This document shows positions 18,240 through 25,956 of a stretch of DNA of 64,000 nucleotides, piece after piece; position 1 is the stretch's first letter; each line of letters starts with the position of its first letter. The notes under the pieces are model-generated. The model saw only the letters and a list, made by a program, of their open reading frames with translations, ran no database searches and was not told the origin of the DNA. Origin of the DNA: GSA-30 sp036384435 (GTDB lineage Bacteria; Pseudomonadota; Gammaproteobacteria; Xanthomonadales; Rhodanobacteraceae); the NCBI RefSeq assembly GCF_036384435.1, contig NZ_DASVMI010000158.1:78320-142319 (forward strand), written 5' to 3'. The position numbers and the translations under genes were made by a program.

Positions 18240-18614
18240 TCAGGCGCCGACGCGCTTGCGCACTCCGGCGATGTCGCGCACGGGACGAATCTCGATGCAG
18301 CCGGTGCGACTCCAGGGAAACTCTGACGCGATCTTCACAGCCTCGTCGAGGTTGTTCGCCTCGATCAGATTGAAGCCCGCCAGATACTCCTTGGTTTCGG
18401 CAAACGGGCCATCCAACACAGTCATCTTGTCGCCTCTCATTCGCAAAGACCTTGCCTGGGAAGGTGCCTCAAGCTGCTGCGAATCCAGCAAAAAACCCTG
18501 CGTTTTGAGCTCATCGGCATGTTCGAGACAACCACGCATCATGCTGTTGAACTCACTCTCCGGTAGCGCATCGAGCAAGCTTTCATCGCTGTAGATCATG
18601 ACCAGAAACTTCAT
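18240..18614 (-). CDS. YCII/DGPF-domain protein
   Basis: 124 residues from the ATG at 18614, chosen because GGAGG lies 6 nt upstream. It begins MKFLVMIYSDES, and contains 'DGPFAETKEYLAGF', the signature of the DGPF branch of the YCII-like fold, and ends 'IEIRPVRDIAG'. These small proteins are usually soluble, and often neighbour extracytoplasmic-function sigma factors, but none is adjacent here. Biochemical role unknown. Its 3' end is 25 bp from the convergent kinase. Confidence 0.9.
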   Translation of the reverse strand: MKFLVMIYSDESLLDALPESEFNSMMRGCLEHADELKTQGFLLDSQQLEAPSQARSLRMRGDKMTVLDGPFAETKEYLAGFNLIEANNLDEAVKIASEFPWSRTGCIEIRPVRDIAGVRKRVGA

Positions 18615-18781
18615 CGCGAACCTCCGAATCCCGATAGTTGGTACGTCACAAAACGGCGCTCCATCGATTAATGGTGGATAACTTGGAGACGCCAAGACTA
18701 GCTTGTCAAGTGAACGGGTGGCATTATCGCCATGCCAAACGCTGCACGGTGCAGCGATGGCTCACTGACATGGGGATAACC

Positions 18782-19162
18782 ATGGCCACGGCAAAGAAAG
18801 CTACTGCAAAGAAAGCCGCCAAGAAGGCGACACGTAAATCTACGGCCAAGAAGGCCGCAGCGAAGAAGGCAGTCAGAAAGACCGTGAGGAAGGCAGCCGC
18901 CAAGAAAACCGTGCGAAAGACTGCACGCAAGGCCGCCAAGAAGACTGTAAGGAAAGCTGTAAAGAAGGCTGTGAAGAAAACCGCCCGGAAGGCAACGCGC
19001 AAGACGACGGCCCGCAAGGCCGCTACCAAGCGCCCGGCAGCCAGGAAGGCAGCCAAGAAAGCAACCAAGAGGTCCACTGCCAAGAAGACCACTGCCACGA
19101 AGCGTCCCGCCGCAAAGCGTGCCGCCAAGAAGGCAACTCGCAAGACCGCTCGTAGCCGCTGA
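18782..19162 (+). CDS. Histone H1-like Lys/Ala-rich DNA-binding protein
   Basis: 126 residues from the ATG at 18782, with GGGGA 6 nt upstream. It consists almost wholly of short repeats of the AAKKA, ARKA and TVRK kind (for example KKAAKKATRKS), with many Lys and Arg, Ala and Thr, no acidic residues and no hydrophobic core. This is the composition of eukaryotic H1 tails and of bacterial H1-like proteins such as BpH1, HctB and the AlgP tail. It should be disordered and bind DNA non-specifically as a nucleoid protein. A 20-bp near-perfect hairpin follows at 19189-19231. Repeats of this type often vary in number between strains. Confidence 0.9.
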   Translation: MATAKKATAKKAAKKATRKSTAKKAAAKKAVRKTVRKAAAKKTVRKTARKAAKKTVRKAVKKAVKKTARKATRKTTARKAATKRPAARKAAKKATKRSTAKKTTATKRPAAKRAAKKATRKTARSR

Positions 19163-19544
19163 GCCTCGCGGTACGACATGCAACACCTGGCAGCGGATGC
19201 CGCCCGGCCCCGCCGGTCGGCACCCGCTGCCACTTCATCTGCTTTTGACTGCAAGAGCGATTGCCCAAGCCCTGCAGACGCGTTTTCAGTCGCGGAAAGC
19301 AATCTACGACGTAGTTCCAGGTTGACGCCCTGAACCCTTTACATCGCGACTTCGCCGCGTCTGGCATCGCTCGATAGCAAGCGACTCCAGGGACCTCTAA
19401 AGCCCTATCATCAACATCGTCATTCCGGTGAAGGTCCGAATCCGCCGCCAGTAGTTCCATCAATCCGATGGCACTTACGTCCTGGCTCACGGCGTTTCAT
19501 GCCCTAAAGCTCCTAGCCACGACTGAAGTCGCTCCGGCAGGCTG
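19163..19544. repeat. Intergenic region with a large hairpin and decayed dispersed-repeat pieces
   Basis: No gene seen. Arms 19189-19208 and 19212-19231 pair at 18 of 20 positions with a CCC loop, just after the H1-like gene. This could act as a transcription end although no T-run follows directly. Further on, 19340-19400 and 19500-19540 contain weak matches to the repeat seen intact at 31664, 44955 and 63897 (pieces like 'CGACTGAAGTCGCTCC'). Confidence 0.45.
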
Positions 19545-19919
19545 CTACATGCTGTGGAGATGCAGGATGTTGTTGTCTGGGTCATTGATCCATACGAGCT
19601 TCTTGTCACCAGCCCAATGCACGCCATCGCGCCATTCCAGCCCCAACTGCGGGTAATGCTCGAAGTGCACGTCCTTGCTGCGCAGGTCGTCGACGATGGC
19701 GTCGATCTGCTCCCCACAAGCCCACACCACGGCATTGCCCCGGTTGCTACCGGCCTCATCGGAACGGTAGACCACCAACGCCGTGGCGCCTGTGCGGAAC
19801 ACCAGCACCTCGCCATGGTCATCCTGTAACGGCAGGCCCAGCACGCTCTCGTAGAAGTGGCGCGCACGCCCGATGTCGCTGACCGCGACAATCGGCAAAG
19901 CATCGATATCACCCAACAT
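19545..19919 (-). CDS. VOC-family (glyoxalase/bleomycin-resistance fold) protein
   Basis: About 124 residues from the ATG at 19919. Both beta-alpha-beta modules of the vicinal oxygen chelate fold are visible: 'VAVSDIGRARHFYESVLGLPL' at the N-terminus and 'GDKKLVWINDPDNNILHLH' at the C-terminus. The usual C-terminal metal-ligand Glu position is changed (NDPDNNILHLHSM rather than DPDGNVIEL). It may therefore be a ligand-binding rather than catalytic member. Stands alone. Confidence 0.88.
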   Translation of the reverse strand: MLGDIDALPIVAVSDIGRARHFYESVLGLPLQDDHGEVLVFRTGATALVVYRSDEAGSNRGNAVVWACGEQIDAIVDDLRSKDVHFEHYPQLGLEWRDGVHWAGDKKLVWINDPDNNILHLHSM

Positions 19920-20029
19920 GATCGCACCCGTGATTTGGCTATCTGTGCGCCGAAATTGCACCTGCCGCAGACATAGCGACGTGAAAATGAAGTCAGCACG
20001 CGGTGCCGCTCAAGGCGCCCACAAAGCAC

Positions 20030-20392
20030 CTATCCCGTAAGGTCGACATTCTTTACAGGATTGTCATTAGCGTAAGCTGATCTATTGAATTCAAAAGTAA
20101 ATCCAGCCTGCAATGGCTCAGGATCACCGCTTAGGAACCGCTCCACCACCGGATCATAATAACGCGCCTGCGAGTAGCTCAAGCCGCTGTCTGTATCCCC
20201 AGATACCCGACGCCCCACGCTGTTCGGTGCATTTCCAGGCGATCGTAATGCGTACGGACGATAGTCATAGGAAGCAACGACACCGTCGCTAGAATCCGCC
20301 TCAGCAAGCACGGCCTCCTTGCGGATGGGAATATATGTAGATATCTCTTCTACCTGCCAACGCAGGTCCACTCGACACAAAACCCAAAGCAA
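20030..20392 (-). pseudogene. Orphan Rhs repeat-associated core fragment
   Basis: The 120-codon frame carries 'SYDYRPYALRSPGN', 'DTDSGLSYSQARYYDP', 'ERFLSGDP' and 'ANDNPVKNVDLTG', which is the conserved core at the end of Rhs/YD-repeat proteins. The long YD-repeat shell upstream of this core is missing, and the frame stops immediately at the core end without a toxin tip. It is therefore a leftover of a larger polymorphic-toxin gene or of an Rhs tip-exchange event. The N-terminal 40 codons do not look like Rhs sequence and may not be translated. No YD repeats are visible nearby. Confidence 0.7.
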
Positions 20393-20536
20393 GCAAAATC
20401 ATTCTTTTCATGGACACCTTGAAGGCGAAAAAACAATTTTAAATACATCTAATATCTTACATATTCCTGGCTTTAGAACTAACAAGAGACAGGTCGCGAT
20501 ATAGAAACATCGCGACCTGCACCTGACCCAGGACGA

Positions 20537-20920
20537 TCAGACCGGCGGCGGATCGTTGGTGACCTGCGGATCGCAGCCAATCGTCCGACCGGAAGCCTTT
20601 TCACGGGCGCGCACAGAAACCACGGTGACCTGCTTGCGGATGTTCTGGTGCAAGATCGTCATGCGATCGCTGGAAGACTTGTCGTCGAGCTTGACAACCT
20701 GGCCGGTCAAGTCAGAAGTGTAGACATCCAACAGCTCGAATTTGTCCGGATCGATCAGGTCATACTCGATCTCGGTACCGCATTCGGTGACATGGACCAC
20801 TTCGGGTTTGAACAGATAATTGAACCCGTCACGCATGGTCGCACCCGGGAAGCTGTCTTCCTGGATGACCAATGCCACTTTAAAGGTTGCGGCGTCGTTG
20901 CCTTTGTGATCTTTGCTCAT
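20537..20920 (-). CDS. Unknown 127-aa protein coupled to the large regulator
   Basis: 127 residues beginning MSKDHKGNDAATFKVALVIQ. There is no signal peptide or membrane segment. It is mostly polar with predicted beta-strand character (GTEIEYDLIDPDKFELL, RKQVTVVSVRARE), and two Cys. The ATG overlaps the stop of the 1100-residue regulator as ATGA, and AAGG lies just upstream, so its production is tied to that gene. No family recognised. It may be the regulator's target, modulator or ligand-binding partner. Confidence 0.75.
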   Translation of the reverse strand: MSKDHKGNDAATFKVALVIQEDSFPGATMRDGFNYLFKPEVVHVTECGTEIEYDLIDPDKFELLDVYTSDLTGQVVKLDDKSSSDRMTILHQNIRKQVTVVSVRAREKASGRTIGCDPQVTNDPPPV

Positions 20921-23900
20921 TGAACCTTCTGCCTTGATGGGATGGATGATAGATAGGATTCAAACATCGGCGGGCGATAACCTGACTGGTCGAGCCGTTG
21001 CAGGTATGGCGCCGCCTCATTGTTGCGCCCGAGCAGCACGGACGCGCGCACAAACGGGTCAAGCAGACGTGGATCATGACTTTCGGCCACACGCGGGCCC
21101 AATTGCTCAATGACATTGAGCCAATGGCGCGTCATGGCGTTGCGATCTCCCTGCGCCGCGGCAGCTTCCCCCGAAGTGATCTCCAGTATAGCGTTCAACG
21201 CCATGCCACCTGCCGTCTTGGCGGCACGGCCCTGCACGGCAAGGTCTGTCCATGCAGCATCGAGCAACCCACGTGCGGCCACTGCGTCGCCACCGCGCAA
21301 CGCGATGACGGCGCGATCATTGCGCACCAAGGCAAGCAAGGCATGCCAGTCGGCCATGGTCTGGTCGCGCGCCAGCAAAGCATGCAACCCCGACTCGGCT
21401 TCGGACAAGCGACGCTGCGCAAGCGCCGTATCACCCATGGCATACGCCAGCCAGCCTTGTTGCAACCGGGCATAGGCCAGGTCGCGCTGCCAGTTGCGGT
21501 TGTCCGGCACCTGATCGACCAGGGCCGCGAAACTAGCCACCGCCTTGGCGTAATCGGGTGCAGCGGCGGCATATTGCCCCAGATCGGCTTCGGCCTTGGC
21601 CACACGCAAGTTGGACAATGCTTCGCGATAGCGCCACAGATTCGACGGGTCACCTTTTTCGCGAGCGGCAAGCACCGCCTCCCGCTCGTGCACGAAGGCA
21701 TCCAACGCCTGATGCAATTCACCACGCTGCAATTGCACCGAGGCCAGCCAGCTCATCGTATCGGCAAGCTCCAGACGCGTCTTTCGATCATCGCTGACCG
21801 CGCCGAGCACTCGCTGTTTCCACTGCGCCGATTGTTCGAAGCGTTTGGCCGCCTCGTCCAGTTGATCGCCCTGGACGGCAAACGTACCCAAATTGTTGTT
21901 GGCGTAGGAGAGCTCAAGCCACGCATCGGGGGATGCCGGCTCCAAGGCCATGCGCTGTTGGGCATCGGTAAGGTATTGGGTCCATGCGACCCGGGCGTCT
22001 TCTCGCTGGCCTCGCTTGGAAGCGATCTGCCCTCGCCAGTAGTCGATCTTGCCCTGTTCGGCATACGCCTCGGCGAGTGTCGGCTCGCGCACGACCAAGT
22101 CATGCACGCGATGACGCGCCGACGTGAAAGCAGCCAGCGCCGATTCCAGGTCACCTCGCGCAAATCGAATTTCCCCCACCTCGCGCATGGCGGTCACTTT
22201 GCGCAATACCGCATCGGGATCATCGCTCTGACCGTCATTGTCGAGCACGGCCATGGCACGTCCGGTCACCGCGTCAAGCAGGTCCAGGCGTCCCAGTTCG
22301 TCCAGTCGCTCATGCAGATCACCGAGCATGAAATCGAGCAGGCCCTCGGCATCGGCCCGGCGATGCTCGGCGCGCTGCTCGGCCCGGCGCGCCGCCAATG
22401 TCGCCAGAAACAGGAAGAACGCCAGCGCCAGGATGATGCATGACACCACCGCACGCGCCGTGGCGCCAAGCCGGGCACGGCGCAGGCTCGCCGCCACGAA
22501 ACGTTGCTCGGCCGCATCGAGCGAAGGCTTGGTATTGCGGTGCATGGAACGCGCGTCGGCCAGCAGCAAGCCCGGCGGAATCAGATGCTCCTGCCGCTGC
22601 CCTTCCTCCTTCCAGCGGCGAGCCATTTCTGTAATACGCGCGCGCGATCGCAACATGGCCCGATGCGCAGCCACCCAGTCGAGAATGCGCGGCCAATGTC
22701 GTAGCAAGGCTTCGTGGGCCACCGTGAAACACGGTTCGTCGGCGTCGAGCATGCTTACCATCAGGTGCGCATCCACCAGTCGACGCACTACATCGTGCTG
22801 TCCGGCATCCTCCAGATCACACCAGCGCACGCTACGGGCGGTAATGCCGTCGCCGTCGCTGGCCACACTGATCAATCTGCGCAACACCGTATCGAATGCC
22901 GCGGTGGCGCCCGAATCAAGCTGCGAGAAAACCTGCTCAGCCCGACGCGCCAGCGCGCCCTCGAGCCCCCCGAGCTCCCGATAGGCGGCGAACGTGAGCT
23001 CGCCCTTGGGCCCGCGCGTCTCGTAAAGCGCCTGCAAGGTGTATTGCAGCAACGGCAGGCTGCCCGCATGGTGCGCAGCAGCATCCAGCAGCACATCGTC
23101 GAGCTGGCGCTCGGTCTGCGCATCTCGCTCGAACGACAAGCCGGCAGCGATCGCCGGCAGGCGGATCATCTGGGCGATCTCACCCTCCGTGGGCGCCGCC
23201 ACATCATAAAGACAACCATCACGCTTGAGCGCAAGCAAGCCAGGCACCGCCATCAGGCTCGGGTAGAAATCGTTGCGGCACAACACCAGCACAGCCACCC
23301 GGCCGCAACGGGCCAAGGCCGACAACACCTCCACGAAGGCCGCCAGATCCGCGATGGGTAACTGCGGCGAGGTGGTCAGCGCCTCCAGGGTCTCGATCAC
23401 CAGCACCAGCAGCGCACCCGACGGTTGATCGCGCATGGCATGCTCGATGCGCTTAAGCACGCTATCGATGTCGGTCCTGAGCGAACTGGCGAGAGCCTCG
23501 CGCTCGGTCTCCAGGAAAATGGGCCGACCGGCCACCTCCCAACGGGTCAATGCCAGCGCCAGGGCCTCCAGTGGCAACATGCCGTGGGGGCGTGCCGCCA
23601 CACTCGACCAACTGGTAGCCCGAACGCCGTCGCTACCCGCCTCACGCAGTAGTGCCGGTACTACGCCGGCGTGGATCAACGAGGACTTGCCGCTGCCACT
23701 GGGGCCCGTGACCAGGGCGAAGGCGCAGCCGGCGGCCTGCTGGGCACGCAGGGCAGCCAGCAGTTCGGCAATGGCCCGGGCCCGTCCGAAAAACAGCGGT
23801 GCGTGGCCGGCATCAAAATGAAGCAGGCCTCGATAGGGCGACCCACCCGTCCAGGTATGCCGAGCCGGCTGGCCGCGCTGGCGCTCATCGGCAAAGGCCA

Positions 23901-24219
23901 CCTCGGCGATCACCTGGTAGCCGCGCTTGCGCACGGTCGCTATATAACGTGGAACACGGGCATCGTCCCCCAGCGCCTTGCGCAACAGGGCAATCGTCTT
24001 GTGCACCGGGTTATCGCCATAGAACGTGCCACGCCAACAATCGACCAGTAACTTGTCGGCGCTGACCACCCCGCCACCACTGGCGGCCAGGTAAGCCAGC
24101 ACGTCCATCAGCTTAGGCTCGAGCGTGATTCGCTCCTCGCCTCGCTCGATCGATCGTTGCGCAGGACGCACGATCCAATCACCAAAAGTGAAGTATGGCG
24201 CCTCGCCGCTTTCGGACAT
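20917..24219 (-). CDS. Large membrane regulator: winged helix, P-loop NTPase, TM, TPR
   Basis: 1100 residues from the ATG at 24219 (a longer frame to 24324 adds an unlikely arginine-rich tail). Residues about 8-105 form an OmpR/CadC-type DNA-binding domain (EPKLMDVLAYLAASGG, VHKTIALLRKALGD, YIATVRKRGYQV). A novel-STAND/AAA-type NTPase follows, with Walker A 'TGPSGSGKSS' at 171-180 and a Walker-B-like 'LLVLVIETLEAL'. A single membrane helix is near 585-607 (SCIILALAFFLFLATLA). The C-terminal 450 residues look like TPR/alpha-solenoid repeats on the other side of the membrane. It would be a one-component, membrane-tethered transcription regulator with an NTPase switch. Coupled to the 127-residue protein. 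Confidence 0.9.
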   Translation of the reverse strand: MSESGEAPYFTFGDWIVRPAQRSIERGEERITLEPKLMDVLAYLAASGGGVVSADKLLVDCWRGTFYGDNPVHKTIALLRKALGDDARVPRYIATVRKRGYQVIAEVAFADERQRGQPARHTWTGGSPYRGLLHFDAGHAPLFFGRARAIAELLAALRAQQAAGCAFALVTGPSGSGKSSLIHAGVVPALLREAGSDGVRATSWSSVAARPHGMLPLEALALALTRWEVAGRPIFLETEREALASSLRTDIDSVLKRIEHAMRDQPSGALLVLVIETLEALTTSPQLPIADLAAFVEVLSALARCGRVAVLVLCRNDFYPSLMAVPGLLALKRDGCLYDVAAPTEGEIAQMIRLPAIAAGLSFERDAQTERQLDDVLLDAAAHHAGSLPLLQYTLQALYETRGPKGELTFAAYRELGGLEGALARRAEQVFSQLDSGATAAFDTVLRRLISVASDGDGITARSVRWCDLEDAGQHDVVRRLVDAHLMVSMLDADEPCFTVAHEALLRHWPRILDWVAAHRAMLRSRARITEMARRWKEEGQRQEHLIPPGLLLADARSMHRNTKPSLDAAEQRFVAASLRRARLGATARAVVSCIILALAFFLFLATLAARRAEQRAEHRRADAEGLLDFMLGDLHERLDELGRLDLLDAVTGRAMAVLDNDGQSDDPDAVLRKVTAMREVGEIRFARGDLESALAAFTSARHRVHDLVVREPTLAEAYAEQGKIDYWRGQIASKRGQREDARVAWTQYLTDAQQRMALEPASPDAWLELSYANNNLGTFAVQGDQLDEAAKRFEQSAQWKQRVLGAVSDDRKTRLELADTMSWLASVQLQRGELHQALDAFVHEREAVLAAREKGDPSNLWRYREALSNLRVAKAEADLGQYAAAAPDYAKAVASFAALVDQVPDNRNWQRDLAYARLQQGWLAYAMGDTALAQRRLSEAESGLHALLARDQTMADWHALLALVRNDRAVIALRGGDAVAARGLLDAAWTDLAVQGRAAKTAGGMALNAILEITSGEAAAAQGDRNAMTRHWLNVIEQLGPRVAESHDPRLLDPFVRASVLLGRNNEAAPYLQRLDQSGYRPPMFESYLSSIPSRQKVQ

Positions 24220-24444
24220 CCGCGTACCGATCCCTGTGATTCCCCGGGGCGCAGTGTCGACGCGCGCATGGTGCAACGTCAAACCGTAGCGTCGGAATTT
24301 GCCGGGCGCTTGGCGTTTTTCCACCTCCCGAGCACCACTTCAACCCCATGATTTTATGCAGAAAGATAAACCGTAAGGTTTTCGGAAGGACCCACCCCGG
24401 GTATCACCGCGAAGGTGCTGTCACCTCGACACGGATGAACCGCC

Positions 24445-25143
24445 ATGCATCGCACGTCGCCTCGACCCGGTCGCCCCTCAGTGGGCAGGATCTCCACCCT
24501 GGGCAAGCATTCGCCCCGTGACTCTGTCTCGACCGAACGCAATCCGCTGGCCCTGCGACTCCATGACGAGGTCGGCCAATGGCTGGCGCTGGCCCTGCTA
24601 CAGGTCAATGGCATTCCCGCTACCGACCCCGAAGTCCAGCGCACCCTCGACCCGTTGCGGGCAAGCCTGGACCGGGCGATGCAGGCCATCCGCGATCTGC
24701 TTCAAGGCGAGGAAACATCTGCGTCGCCCTGTTCCCTGCTGGCCGCCATCGAGCAAAGTCTGGCCGACTGCCCCTGGGCGGAGTTTCCCCTGGAGTCCCG
24801 GCTCTACCCGATGTTGTCCGACCTGCCGGCCGCGGCCGCTCCGCTGGCCCCGCGCGCCATTCGCGAACTGGTCGGTAACGCCCATCGCCATGCCTGCGCC
24901 ACCCAGATCGGGCTGCGTGCATGGCAACAAGGCGAAAGCTTGTTCGTTCATGTCGAAGACGACGGCATCGGCTTCAACGAGTCGGACAACGGCCCTAACT
25001 TTGGCCTGCGCAGCTTGCGGCGGCAGGTCACCGAGGCCAACGGGCAACTGGCGTTCTTTGCCCGGCCGGGCGGCGGGACCCTGGTCACGCTGGAACTGCC
25101 GTTGCAACCCCAGGTCCATGCCAGCGGGGAGCAGGTCGCATGA
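24445..25143 (+). CDS. Soluble NarX/DegS-type histidine kinase
   Basis: 232 residues without membrane segments or a sensor domain. The phospho-His is in 'RLHDEVGQWLALAL' (about His40), the HisKA_3 type. The ATPase has 'AIRELVGNAHRHA' (N box), 'VEDDGIGFNE' (G1) and 'NFGLRSLRRQV' (G2-like). It overlaps the following LuxR-type response regulator by ATGA, and is clearly its partner. With no input domain it must sense through another protein or a cytoplasmic signal. The divergent 225-bp upstream region is shared with the large regulator. The N-terminal 30 residues are basic and probably disordered. Confidence 0.88.
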   Translation: MHRTSPRPGRPSVGRISTLGKHSPRDSVSTERNPLALRLHDEVGQWLALALLQVNGIPATDPEVQRTLDPLRASLDRAMQAIRDLLQGEETSASPCSLLAAIEQSLADCPWAEFPLESRLYPMLSDLPAAAAPLAPRAIRELVGNAHRHACATQIGLRAWQQGESLFVHVEDDGIGFNESDNGPNFGLRSLRRQVTEANGQLAFFARPGGGTLVTLELPLQPQVHASGEQVA

Positions 25144-25784
25144 ATGCTTTCCGAGTGCTTCTGGCTGACGACCATGCCCTGCTACGCGAAGGCATCCATG
25201 CCCTCATCGCCCGCAATGCTTCCTTCGAGGTGATTGCCCACGCCGCCGACGGCCGCGACTGCGTGCGCCTGGCTCTGCGCGAAAATCCTGACCTGGTGAT
25301 CTTCGACCACTCGATGCCCGGCCTCAACGGCGTCGAAGCGGCGCGACGCATCGCGGCACGCTCCACACGCACGCGCCTGCTCTGTCTTTCGATGCACGAA
25401 GAGCCAGCCAGGGTGCACGCCGCCTTCGATGCCGGTGCTCACGGTTATGTACTAAAGCGTTGCGCTTTCGGTGAACTGATCGAAGGCATGGAGACCGTGA
25501 TGAAAGGACGCCACTACGCCAGCCGGGATATCGCCCATCTGCTCGCCGAACGCAACCAGATTCGTGCCGCCGCCCCGGAAGCTCCCCTAAGCAGCCGCGA
25601 GCGTGAGATTGCGCAACTATTCGCCGAAGGGTATGCCACCCGCGATATCGCCGAACGACTGTGCGTGAGCGTCAAGACCGTCGGCACGCACCGCGAGCAC
25701 ATCATGGCCAAGCTCGGCATCCATGGCATTGCAGACCTGACACGCTACGCGTTGCGGGAGGGGCTGACCTCACTTGAGGGATAG
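25140..25784 (+). CDS. LuxR/NarL-type response regulator
   Basis: 214 residues. Receiver: 'VLLADDHALLREGI', phospho-Asp in 'LVIFDHSMPGLNG', Ser in 'LLCLSMHEE', Lys in 'GYVLKRCAF'. The helix-turn-helix is at about 150-205 (LSSREREIAQLFAEGYATRDIA, VKTVGTHREHIMAKL). The ATG overlaps the stop of the kinase gene. It is the last gene before the toxin-like gene (173 bp downstream, same strand), so this pair is a candidate regulator of that gene. Confidence 0.92.
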   Translation: MNAFRVLLADDHALLREGIHALIARNASFEVIAHAADGRDCVRLALRENPDLVIFDHSMPGLNGVEAARRIAARSTRTRLLCLSMHEEPARVHAAFDAGAHGYVLKRCAFGELIEGMETVMKGRHYASRDIAHLLAERNQIRAAAPEAPLSSREREIAQLFAEGYATRDIAERLCVSVKTVGTHREHIMAKLGIHGIADLTRYALREGLTSLEG

Positions 25785-25956
25785 GCCTTCAGACCATGAA
25801 TCGTGACCTGACAAAAGCATATACAGTCCTACATACATGAACGCCGACCGTAACAAAATCAGCCGATAGCCACGTTTACAGGGCTGCACTCGATATACGA
25901 AAGCACGACGGCATGCTTTAAATACGAGACCTGTTGTCCCTAACAGCAGGCCGTCA

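Noticed and set aside
18698..19186. Minus-strand Cys/Leu/Gly-rich frames opposite the H1-like gene
   Set aside because: Mirror images of the AAG/AAA repeat codons.
20998..22443. 481-codon plus-strand frame opposite the large regulator
   Set aside because: Antisense shadow of TPR-coding DNA; composition rich in His, Gln and Arg and no domains.
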